Assembly: GCA_965220315.1 (NCBI GenBank)
Contig: CBDCPP010000002.1
Span: 248,001-312,000 of the forward strand
DNA length: 64,000 bases
Direction of reading: 5' to 3'
DNA from: JAPOXK01 sp965220315
GTDB taxonomy: Bacteria; Chloroflexota; Dehalococcoidia; Bin125
This document shows, in pieces, positions 16,001 through 22,963 of this stretch. A model generated the notes under the pieces. That model did no database searches, was not told where the DNA came from, and was given only the letters and a program-made list of their open reading frames with translations. Every line of letters starts with the position of its first letter. Positions within the stretch are counted from its first letter, which is position 1. The position numbers were made by a program, and so were the translations under genes.

Positions 16001-16109
16001 AGGGAGGGCTGGCGCCCGCCTGGCGAGGTTGTTACTTTTGAACGGTAGCGTCGCGGGGTTTCGATGTGGGTGAAGGGCGTGCGGCGCGACGGTGACTCGG
16101 GAGGCGACT

Positions 16110-17573
16110 GTGGGCGACCGAGTCCGGGAAGCCTGCGGCGTTTTCGGTATCTACGCTCCCGGCTTGGATGTAGCGCGCCTCACGTTCTACGGCCTCTACG
16201 CTCTCCAGCATCGCGGCCAAGAGAGTGCGGGGATATGCGCTTCCGACGGCACGCGACTGAGTCTGCACACCGGCATGGGCTTGGTATCGCAGGTCTTTGC
16301 CGAAAACGATCTCGGACCTCTCAACGGCATCGCCGCGATCGGACATACTCGCTACTCCACGACTGGATCGAACCGCGCGTGCAACGCTCAGCCCCTGGTT
16401 TTGCCGAGCGCCAGCGGCGACCTTGCCCTCGCTCACAACGGCAACATCGTCAACGCTGTCGAGGTCCGCGCGGAGATGGAGGCTGCCGGCCACCGCTTCG
16501 AAACCTCGACCGACTCGGAGATCGTGGGTTGCTACCTCCAAGCCGCGAGCGGCACCTGGGCTGATCGCTTCGCGCAAGTGATGCGTGTCTTTCGTGGGGC
16601 CTACTCGCTTGTCTTGCTCACCGAAGATCGACTCATGGCAGCACGGGACCCATTGGGCGTGCGTCCGCTTTGTCTGGGACGTATCGACGGCGGCTACGCC
16701 GTCGCGTCGGAGACTTGCGCGCTCGACCACATCGGTGCCGAATACCTTCGCGATATCGCGCCTGGTGAATTCGTGACGATCACTGCGGAGGGTCTCACCT
16801 CCGCACAAGTGGCGGCGGTGGAGCGTCAAGCAAGCTGTGTGTTCGAGCACATCTACTTCGCGCGCCCCGATTCCAAACTCGACGGCCGCTTGGTGTATTC
16901 GAGTCGTCTAGCCATGGGCAGGCGGCTCGCGAGTGAGAAACCCGCGCCCAATGCGGATCTTGTGATCGGTATCCCAGATTCCGCAACCGCTGCCGCCGTG
17001 GGCTATGCGCAGACGGCTGGCCTGCCCTACGCCGAAGGGTTAGTCAAGAACCGGTACGTGGGTCGCACCTTCATTCAACCCGATCAGCGCATCCGCGAGC
17101 TTGGTGTCAGCCTTAAGTTCAATCCTCTGCCGGAAGTACTGGCAGGCAAGCGCGTCGCCGTCGTTGATGATTCGATCGTGCGCGGCACGACGACGCCCCG
17201 CGTCATTCAAATGCTGCGTGACGCTGGGGCCTCCGAAGTGCACATGCGCATCTGCGCGCCACCGATCACCAACGCGTGTTTCTTTGGTGTGGACATGGCC
17301 ACCCGAGGTGAGTTGATCGCCGCACAGCGAACAGTCGAAGAGATCCGGCAACATATCAACGCCGATAGCTTGGGCTATCTGAGCGTCGAGGGACTGCGCC
17401 ACGCGGTCAATTTGGGCAGTGACCGCCACTGCCTCGCCTGTTTCACCGGCGAGTACCCGATCCCGGTGCAGCCGGAGATGGATAAGTTTGTATTTGAGGC
17501 CGAAGAAGCAGCGCTTGACGGCGATTCGCCACACCTCGTCGCGAACGCCACTGTCCACACCTCGCAGCGTTAG
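16110..17573 (+). CDS. purF: Amidophosphoribosyltransferase
   Basis: 487 aa. First committed step of purine synthesis: PRPP plus glutamine to phosphoribosylamine. The N-terminal glutaminase begins at Cys9 (EACGVFGIYAP), so a short propeptide of 8 residues must be removed. RYSTTG and LAHNGNIVN follow, and the C-half has the PRPP motif VAVVDDSIVRGTTT. Cysteines near 240 (SCVFEHIYFARPDS) and in DRHCLACFTGEYP suggest an Fe-S-type enzyme as in Bacillus. The GTG at 16110 has GGGAGG 5 nt upstream and is preferred to GTG 16092. purM follows after 5 nt. Confidence 0.95.
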   Translation: MGDRVREACGVFGIYAPGLDVARLTFYGLYALQHRGQESAGICASDGTRLSLHTGMGLVSQVFAENDLGPLNGIAAIGHTRYSTTGSNRACNAQPLVLPSASGDLALAHNGNIVNAVEVRAEMEAAGHRFETSTDSEIVGCYLQAASGTWADRFAQVMRVFRGAYSLVLLTEDRLMAARDPLGVRPLCLGRIDGGYAVASETCALDHIGAEYLRDIAPGEFVTITAEGLTSAQVAAVERQASCVFEHIYFARPDSKLDGRLVYSSRLAMGRRLASEKPAPNADLVIGIPDSATAAAVGYAQTAGLPYAEGLVKNRYVGRTFIQPDQRIRELGVSLKFNPLPEVLAGKRVAVVDDSIVRGTTTPRVIQMLRDAGASEVHMRICAPPITNACFFGVDMATRGELIAAQRTVEEIRQHINADSLGYLSVEGLRHAVNLGSDRHCLACFTGEYPIPVQPEMDKFVFEAEEAALDGDSPHLVANATVHTSQR

Positions 17574-17578
17574 AAACT

Positions 17579-18676
17579 GTGTTCGTGGGTTCCAAAGAGA
17601 ATCCCGCTGTCGGGCGCTCCTGCAATCCTGATGTCCGCGCCCCCCGTTACGCTGCTGCAGGCGTCGATGTCGACGCCAACACACGCTTGATTCCACGGCT
17701 GCGCGCGCTTGCGACGCGGGCCAGCCGGCCCGAAGTGATAGAGGGCATTGGCTCCTTCGCGGGCATCTTCGATTTGAGCGGCGTATCTCAGCCGCTGCTC
17801 GTCGCTTCTACTGACGGTGTCGGAACCAAGCTGCTCGTCGCACGCGCACTTGAGCGTTACGACACGGTGGGCGAGGACCTCGTCAATCATTGCGTGAACG
17901 ACATCCTCACGGCGGGTGCCCGCCCGTTGTTTTTCCTTGACTACCTTGCCGGCGCTGGACTGGACGAGGACAGCAAAGTGGCCATCGTTGAGGGGGTCGC
18001 GCGCGCCTGCGCTGCCACGGGTACGGCGTTGCTCGGCGGTGAGACCGCGGATATGCCTGGACTTTACCGATCAGGCGACTTCGACATTGCTGGCACGATC
18101 GTCGGCGTGGTTGAAAAAGGCCAACAGATCGAGGGAACGGCGATCACCCCCAGCGACGCGGTTTTCGCTCTTCCGAGTAACGGGCTCCATACGAATGGGT
18201 ACAGCCTTGTGCGTGAAGTGATGGGGCTGACTGCCGATCCAGAACAGGCGCGCGCTTTGCTCGAGGCGAATGCTCCCGACCTCGGTGAGTCCCTTGGTGC
18301 CGCGCTGCTGCGTCCGCATCGCTGCTATTTGCCTGTCGTCGCGCCTTTCCTCGACCGTTGCAAGGGGATCGCGCACATTACCGGCGGCGGGTTGCAGGAG
18401 AATTTCGAACGGATCTTGCCCGAGGGTGTCTCCGCTCGCCTCGACCCGGTGCGCTGGTCCATCCCGCCGGTGTTCGACTTGATTCAGCGGCGCGGCGCTC
18501 TCAGCGACGCGGAGATGTACCGCGTTTTCAACATGGGCGTCGGCATGATCGTGGTGGTTGCGCGGGAAGACGCGGAGGTTGTGCAGCGGCACGTACCCGA
18601 GGCGTGTGGCGTGGGCTCACTTGAGCCTACGCCGGGTCACCGAACGGTCGAGATCGTGGGAATTACTAGCCCTTAG
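17579..18676 (+). CDS. purM: Phosphoribosylformylglycinamidine cyclo-ligase (AIR synthetase)
   Basis: 365 aa ATP-grasp-like PurM fold. Motifs: YAAAGVDVDAN, ASTDGVGTKLL, DLVNHCVNDILTAGARPLFFLDY, GGETADMPG, HTNGYSLVR, HITGGGLQENFERILP and NMGVGMIVVV. It closes the imidazole ring in purine synthesis. GTG starts at 17579 and 17585 are both possible. It is coupled to purF; purQ and purL lie 6.7 kb downstream, beyond the cytochrome genes. Confidence 0.95.
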   Translation: MFVGSKENPAVGRSCNPDVRAPRYAAAGVDVDANTRLIPRLRALATRASRPEVIEGIGSFAGIFDLSGVSQPLLVASTDGVGTKLLVARALERYDTVGEDLVNHCVNDILTAGARPLFFLDYLAGAGLDEDSKVAIVEGVARACAATGTALLGGETADMPGLYRSGDFDIAGTIVGVVEKGQQIEGTAITPSDAVFALPSNGLHTNGYSLVREVMGLTADPEQARALLEANAPDLGESLGAALLRPHRCYLPVVAPFLDRCKGIAHITGGGLQENFERILPEGVSARLDPVRWSIPPVFDLIQRRGALSDAEMYRVFNMGVGMIVVVAREDAEVVQRHVPEACGVGSLEPTPGHRTVEIVGITSP

Positions 18677-18689
18677 CCGAGCGTTTCGC

Positions 18690-18717
18690 TTGACACCTTC
18701 TTGCGGAGTGCTAGATT
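18690..18717 (+). promoter_or_regulatory. Probable sigma-70-type promoter of the cytochrome bc operon
   Basis: Perfect TTGACA at 18690-18695, 16-nt spacer, TAGATT at 18712-18717. It lies 85 nt upstream of the small ORF at 18802 and 214 nt before the cytochrome b gene. It marks a break between purM and the respiratory genes. Confidence 0.65.
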
Positions 18718-18801
18718 TCGATTGCACATTTCTTCACGAACTCACGTGCGTTGCGGCGATTTGCGCGCGTGGATGGGCGTGCTGAGAGCGAGGCCGCCAG
18801 C

Positions 18802-18921
18802 GTGGAAGTCCTCCTGCAGATCCCCTTCCGCTCAGAGATCATGGAGCTGCCGCTAGTGCTCGCAACGATTTTCTTCGGGCTGGGGGCGATGGTCGTCCTT
18901 GGCCGTTGGTGGGATCACTAG
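18802..18921 (+). CDS. 39-aa single-helix membrane protein preceding cytochrome b
   Basis: A short frame with GTG start, 39 aa, with internal ATG 18841 as an alternative start (26 aa). Residues ~16-34 form one membrane helix (ELPLVLATIFFGLGAMVVLG) ending RWWDH. The stop is 9 nt before the cytochrome b start and its last bases provide that gene's GGGAG site, so the two would be translated together. Position and topology suggest a small accessory subunit of the bc complex, by analogy with small single-helix subunits of b6f and other respiratory complexes. No family is recognised. Confidence 0.5.
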   Translation: MEVLLQIPFRSEIMELPLVLATIFFGLGAMVVLGRWWDH

Positions 18922-18930
18922 GGAGCGTCG

Positions 18931-19686
18931 ATGGCAACTGCGGAGCGTCCGCCGGCACGGGGCTTCAACGAGCAGCTCTACGACATCCTCTTCAATAATT
19001 ATATCTGGAAGTCGATCTTTCGTAGCGGCTACCCGAACACGCCACGGAATCAGATGTTGGTCGTGGCGACCAACGTTTTTCTTCACCTGCACCCGACGCG
19101 CATCCACCGCACCCACGTCAAGATCACCCACACGTACTGTTTGGGCGGCTTGACCTTCTTCATGTTCTTGGGGCTCACGGTTACCGGCGTGCTGCTGATG
19201 TTCTACTACGTGCCGTCCGTGGAGCGCGCCTACGCTGACATCCAGGCGCTAGAGACGAACGTGCGGTTCGGTTCGCTCATGCGCAATCTCCATCGCTGGA
19301 TGGCGCACGCGATGATCATCACCGTGCTGCTTCACATGATGCGGGTCTTTTACACAGGTGCCTATAAGCCGCCGCGCGAGTTCAACTGGATAATCGGGGT
19401 CATCCTCTTCGTTCTTACGCTCCTACTTTCCTTCACCGGCTATCTGCTGCCGTGGGATCAACTTGCCTTCTGGGCCATTACCGTTGGCACGACGATGATC
19501 GGTTCCGCTCCCATCCTGGGCGATGAGAGTAAATTCCTCCTGCTGGGTGGTTTCTCGGTGGGGCCGAACGCGCTGATTCGCTTCTATACCCTGCATGTGA
19601 TCGCATTGCCGCTGTTGGCGGCGATCTTTATGGCGGTGCACTTCTGGCGAGTGCGTCGCGACGGCGGGCTGGCCCGGCCGCTTTAA
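18931..19686 (+). CDS. qcrB: Cytochrome b, N-terminal four-helix subunit of the bc complex
   Basis: 251 aa, the b6-like half. Heme-ligand histidine pairs are visible in helix B (NLHRWMAHAMIITVLLHMMRV) and helix D (FYTLHVIALPLLAAIFMAVHF). TGYLLPWDQLAFWAITVGTTM follows helix C as in all cytochrome b. It oxidises quinol and passes electrons through the b hemes at the cytoplasmic membrane. The C-terminal half is on the next gene, so the complex is of the split (b6f or Firmicute-like) type. Confidence 0.93.
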   Translation: MATAERPPARGFNEQLYDILFNNYIWKSIFRSGYPNTPRNQMLVVATNVFLHLHPTRIHRTHVKITHTYCLGGLTFFMFLGLTVTGVLLMFYYVPSVERAYADIQALETNVRFGSLMRNLHRWMAHAMIITVLLHMMRVFYTGAYKPPREFNWIIGVILFVLTLLLSFTGYLLPWDQLAFWAITVGTTMIGSAPILGDESKFLLLGGFSVGPNALIRFYTLHVIALPLLAAIFMAVHFWRVRRDGGLARPL

Positions 19687-19736
19687 CGTCGGGATGGCTG
19701 GCTTGAGAACGTGGACTGGATGAGTTCGGGAGAGTC

Positions 19737-20639
19737 ATGGCTGAGCGGGTAGTTGCCGCGTTGCAGCGCCGGCCTCGACGCGAGCGCGAAGAAGAGGTCC
19801 TGGTCTGGCCGGATCTCGTGTTCGTCGAGTTCATCTCGGCGGTGCTCTTCACGGTTTCCCTCGTCGTCGTTTCCGTCTTCATCAACGCGCCCCTGCTGAA
19901 TCGCGCCGATCCTGACACCACGCCAAATCCTTCGAAGGCTCCCTGGTACTTCCTCAACCTGCAGGAACTGCTGCTACACATGGAGCCTGCGTGGGCGGGT
20001 GTCATCGTTCCGACGATCCTCCTGATCGTGCTCGCGGCCGTCCCCTATTGGGACCGCTCCAACGAACAACAAGGCGTCTGGTTTGGGACTGCGAACTCGG
20101 TGCGGCTCACGATCTGGGGGATGGGCGTTGGGCTTTTCGGAACGATCTGGCTGATCATCTATGACGGGCAGAAACACGTGGAGTGGACCGAGAACATTAT
20201 TCGAGGCATCGGACTCAATAGAGATTTCACCTGGCCCGGCGGCCTCGATTGGGCTCGCGACCTCCGCTCGCTCGACACCCGGATCAACTGGGATGATCTG
20301 AGTTTCACCATCGGTGACTTCAAAATGTTCCAAGATTGGCGCGCCATCCCGCTTGGCATTCCTGGCACCACTGAAGATCCATGGTTGTTGAACCTGAATT
20401 TCCCCTCGTTTCTCTCCCAGCAGGTGGTGCCGGTTGCAACGATGGTTGGGTTGCCCGTTCTGCTTTACCTTTTCACCCGGCATAAGTTGGGCTGGATCTA
20501 CTCACGTCGCGATACGGCAATTCTGATCTTTAGTGGATTCATTGCGGCCTATATCGTGCTGACCGCCGTTGGACAGTTCTTCCGCGGCGAAGCGCAAGAG
20601 CTGCGACCGCCGTGGGATATCGTGGTGGTAGAGGAATAG
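19737..20639 (+). CDS. Cytochrome b C-terminal (subunit IV-like) protein
   Basis: 300 aa. After a charged N-terminus, a helix (FISAVLFTVSLVVVSVF) leads to NRADPDTTPNPSKAPWYFLNLQELLLHMEP, the Qo-site region with PWYF in place of the classical PEWY. Two further helices follow, then an unusual ~90-residue soluble segment (VEWTENIIRG ... FPSFLSQQ) and two more helices. It is nearly twice the length of plant or cyanobacterial subunit IV (about 160 aa). A GGGAGA site precedes the ATG. It pairs with the preceding cytochrome b. Confidence 0.9.
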   Translation: MAERVVAALQRRPRREREEEVLVWPDLVFVEFISAVLFTVSLVVVSVFINAPLLNRADPDTTPNPSKAPWYFLNLQELLLHMEPAWAGVIVPTILLIVLAAVPYWDRSNEQQGVWFGTANSVRLTIWGMGVGLFGTIWLIIYDGQKHVEWTENIIRGIGLNRDFTWPGGLDWARDLRSLDTRINWDDLSFTIGDFKMFQDWRAIPLGIPGTTEDPWLLNLNFPSFLSQQVVPVATMVGLPVLLYLFTRHKLGWIYSRRDTAILIFSGFIAAYIVLTAVGQFFRGEAQELRPPWDIVVVEE

Positions 20640-20657
20640 GGCTGGGCGAGAGCGGCT

Positions 20658-21389
20658 ATGAGAAGCGATAGAAGCAACTTGGGCGAGGGCGGCCCCCCTG
20701 TTGTTGACCGCGGTGGCGGTGAGCCGTCGGGCGGTAGCCGCCCGCAACGGACATCGCACGCCGCACCTTCAGAGCGGGAGATCGGGGTCATCGAGCGCGC
20801 AGCGCCGGAACGCGCCATCGTACGCCAAGAACAGGCGCGGCGCGCTCGGCGCACCGAGCTCTCACGGCGGCGTTTTTTCGGTGTGGCTTTTTGGGGCGCG
20901 ATGGGTATCGGCCTGACCGGAAGCCTCGCCGCCTTCCTGTCGTTCTTCTGGCCACGTGGCTTACTGGGCTTCGGTGGCGATGTTCCCGTCGCTGCCGACC
21001 TTGTCCCCAGCCCCGGAGATAGCCCGGTTCGGGTCGCTAACGGCAAGTTCTGGCTCGTCAATCTCGAACCGGGCGAGGGTGCCGCCGCTGGGTTTGGCAC
21101 TGCCGGGAACGGTGGATTGGTGGCGCTCTTCTGGGTCTGCCCACATCTGGGCTGTACGGTGCCGTGGAGAGAGACATTCACCTTCGAGGGCGCTACCGGC
21201 TGGTTCCGCTGTCCCTGTCACGGCTCGACTTACACTCGTGCAGGCGTGCGCGTCTTCGGCCCGGCGCCGCGTCCGATGGACACAATGGACATCACGGTCA
21301 ACGCGGACGGCTCCCTTACCGTCGCCACGGGTTCGATCACTCCGGGTGGTGAAGATAACCCCACTCGGGCGGTGCCCTACGACGTATGA
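20658..21389 (+). CDS. Rieske [2Fe-2S] iron-sulfur subunit
   Basis: 243 aa. An unstructured, charged N-terminal ~65 residues precedes a Tat-type signal/anchor (SRRRFF then GVAFWGAMGIGLTGSLAAFL). The Rieske cluster ligands are in CPHLGCTVPW and CPCHGSTY. It transfers electrons from quinol to the cytochrome c of the complex on the outer face. The cytochrome c gene begins inside the stop codon (ATGA). The RR signal links it functionally to the TatA genes at 2052-2529. Confidence 0.94.
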   Translation: MRSDRSNLGEGGPPVVDRGGGEPSGGSRPQRTSHAAPSEREIGVIERAAPERAIVRQEQARRARRTELSRRRFFGVAFWGAMGIGLTGSLAAFLSFFWPRGLLGFGGDVPVAADLVPSPGDSPVRVANGKFWLVNLEPGEGAAAGFGTAGNGGLVALFWVCPHLGCTVPWRETFTFEGATGWFRCPCHGSTYTRAGVRVFGPAPRPMDTMDITVNADGSLTVATGSITPGGEDNPTRAVPYDV

Positions 21390-22336
21390 ACACCAACAAG
21401 CAAGTCATCGCCATGGTGGTGCTGCTCTTCATGGCCGTCATCTCACTCGGCGCTTATACCTGGTTCGATGTCGGCCGCCGGGCGTCCGCAGAAGAGGAAG
21501 TGCTGCTGGTCACGGCAGAGCGCGGCGCCCATCTGTTCGCGAACAACTGCCGTGAGTGCCACGGCAACCAGGGGTTAGGCCGGGCACAGCAGCCTTCTCT
21601 CATCGCCCCCGCCCTCAACACACCCGAGAACACGTTCGGGTTCCGCGAAGAGAACGATGCCAAGCGCGTCGAGCGCCGGGCTTTCATCGACGACACGATC
21701 ACCTGTGGACGCAATGGGACCGCCATGCCGCCTTGGGCCGTCGAGCAGGGTGGTGCACTGAACTTCTCTCACATCGACAATCTTGTCGGCCTGATCACGA
21801 CGAACGCCGGCGGGGCTTGGGCCCTCGCTCTTGAACTCGCCATTGAGCAAGACGAGACGACGATCGACGGCTTGCGCGCTGCCCTTCGTGTCGCTGAAGC
21901 AAGTGGCGACGCCGATGCCATTGCAGCTGCTGAGGAGATCCTGGTGGAGGCAGAGGATCGGTTCGCGGCGGGACTGCCGATTCAGTTGCCGAGCCCTTCA
22001 GTCACTTCGGGAACCTGCGGACAGCTTGAAGCGGGCGCGACTACTGCCGCCGGCGGCGGGCCCGCACCGGATGAGGTGCCCCAGATCGATACCAGCGGCT
22101 TTACCGCAGACTCCGACCGCGGTCAGGAACTCTTCTTCACCAATGGCTGCAACGTCTGCCACGGTGATACGGGCGAGGGCGGAATCGGACCGATGATCGC
22201 CAGGACGGCACTCACCTTTTCGCAGATCGTGGACCAATACCGAAACCCGCGCGAGGCGATGCCCCAGTTCACGCCGGACGTGATTTCTAATGCAGACGCA
22301 TTGGACATCTACTCTTGGCTGCAAACGCTAGAATGA
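21386..22336 (+). CDS. Membrane-anchored diheme cytochrome c of the bc complex
   Basis: 316 aa. An N-terminal helix (VIAMVVLLFMAVISLGAYTWF) anchors two c-type heme domains, CRECH near residue 53 and CNVCH near 255. Between them lies a ~120-residue Ala/Glu-rich, probably helical and then flexible segment (ELAIEQDETTIDGLRAALRVAE ... GGGPAPDEVP region). The 4-nt overlap with the Rieske gene and the end-of-operon position make it the electron acceptor from Rieske. Its hemes need the ResB/CcsB system encoded elsewhere in the window. Confidence 0.9.
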   Translation: MNTNKQVIAMVVLLFMAVISLGAYTWFDVGRRASAEEEVLLVTAERGAHLFANNCRECHGNQGLGRAQQPSLIAPALNTPENTFGFREENDAKRVERRAFIDDTITCGRNGTAMPPWAVEQGGALNFSHIDNLVGLITTNAGGAWALALELAIEQDETTIDGLRAALRVAEASGDADAIAAAEEILVEAEDRFAAGLPIQLPSPSVTSGTCGQLEAGATTAAGGGPAPDEVPQIDTSGFTADSDRGQELFFTNGCNVCHGDTGEGGIGPMIARTALTFSQIVDQYRNPREAMPQFTPDVISNADALDIYSWLQTLE

Positions 22337-22412
22337 AGAGCGCTCAAGTAGGTGGCTACCGCCCCGCGCGGTAGTCGGACTTAGTTCGGACCGGTACGCG
22401 GAGGTCGATGGA

Positions 22413-22535
22413 ATGGCGAATGCGCAGACTGGAAAGCGCTACATCTGCTCCGTCTGCGGAGCAGAGTTCATCGTGACCAAGGGCGGCGATGCAGAGCTCA
22501 AGTGCTGCGGAAAACCCTTGGACGCAAAAAAGTAA
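22413..22535 (+). CDS. Tiny desulforedoxin/zinc-ribbon-like protein
   Basis: 40 aa, ATG with GGAGG 8 nt upstream. Four cysteines in the pattern CSVCG ... KCCGKPL match the desulforedoxin-like fold (N-terminal domain of desulfoferrodoxin), which binds one Fe or Zn. The start TGKRYICSVCGAEF and the KGGDAEL loop are family-like. Such small proteins occur singly in many bacteria without known function. It lies 76 nt after the cytochrome c gene and 33 nt before a related but cysteine-poor ORF. Confidence 0.75.
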   Translation: MANAQTGKRYICSVCGAEFIVTKGGDAELKCCGKPLDAKK

Positions 22536-22568
22536 TTTCGACGCACTGACCGATCACGGAGGGTTCGC

Positions 22569-22712
22569 ATGGCCGTGCAGCTTGGTAAGCGCTACAAGGA
22601 CGAAGAAACTGGTATTGAGGTGCTCTGCATCAAACCGGGTGACGGCGCGCTTGCGATCGATGACCGAGCGCTCGAACTGATGCAGCCAAAGGTTCTTCCC
22701 TCCGCGGACTAA
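22569..22712 (+). CDS. Paralogue of the preceding small protein lacking metal-binding cysteines
   Basis: 47 aa, ATG with a strong GGAGGG site 5 nt upstream. It aligns with its neighbour through GKRY near the N-terminus and a KPGDGALAIDDRALELMQPK end that parallels KGGDAELKCCGKPL, but has a single cysteine (VLCIKPG). It therefore probably keeps the fold without the metal site. Function unknown. Confidence 0.65.
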   Translation: MAVQLGKRYKDEETGIEVLCIKPGDGALAIDDRALELMQPKVLPSAD

Positions 22713-22719
22713 GCATGCC

Positions 22720-22758
22720 GCGCGCTCACTGCGCGCGCCGCCGGGGCCCGGTGGCGGC
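22720..22758 (+). terminator. Weak hairpin pair after the small-protein genes
   Basis: GCGCGC-TCACT-GCGCGC (22720-22736) and CCGCC...GGCGG (about 22739-22756) can form two hairpins, but only a short interrupted T stretch follows. The remaining ~200 nt to the next gene (22759-22963) show no gene, tRNA or clear promoter apart from a TATAGT that overlaps the next start codon. Confidence 0.3.
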
Positions 22759-22963
22759 ATTCCTCGCGGGTTGTCTCATACGGCGCCGGAAGCTCTGATC
22801 AACAGACAGCAGGCTAGCTTCGGAGCGCGCTCGAAGAGGCGATAGGTGCCTGTGGAGGCGCTCGGGGGACAGCTTCGCGGCCAAACCGCCGGCCGGCTGG
22901 CGATTCGTCTCGGAGTTGTTAGGCGGTTAGTGGCAGCACTGCTGCAATAGACTGCCCGGTATA

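Noticed and set aside
15963..16109. Purine riboswitch before purF
   Set aside because: No three-way-junction consensus or conserved loop sequences could be recognised.
18705..18720. CIRCE/HrcA operator (GAGTGCTA) near the cytochrome promoter
   Set aside because: Only one half-site is present; the inverted TTAGCACTC partner is missing.
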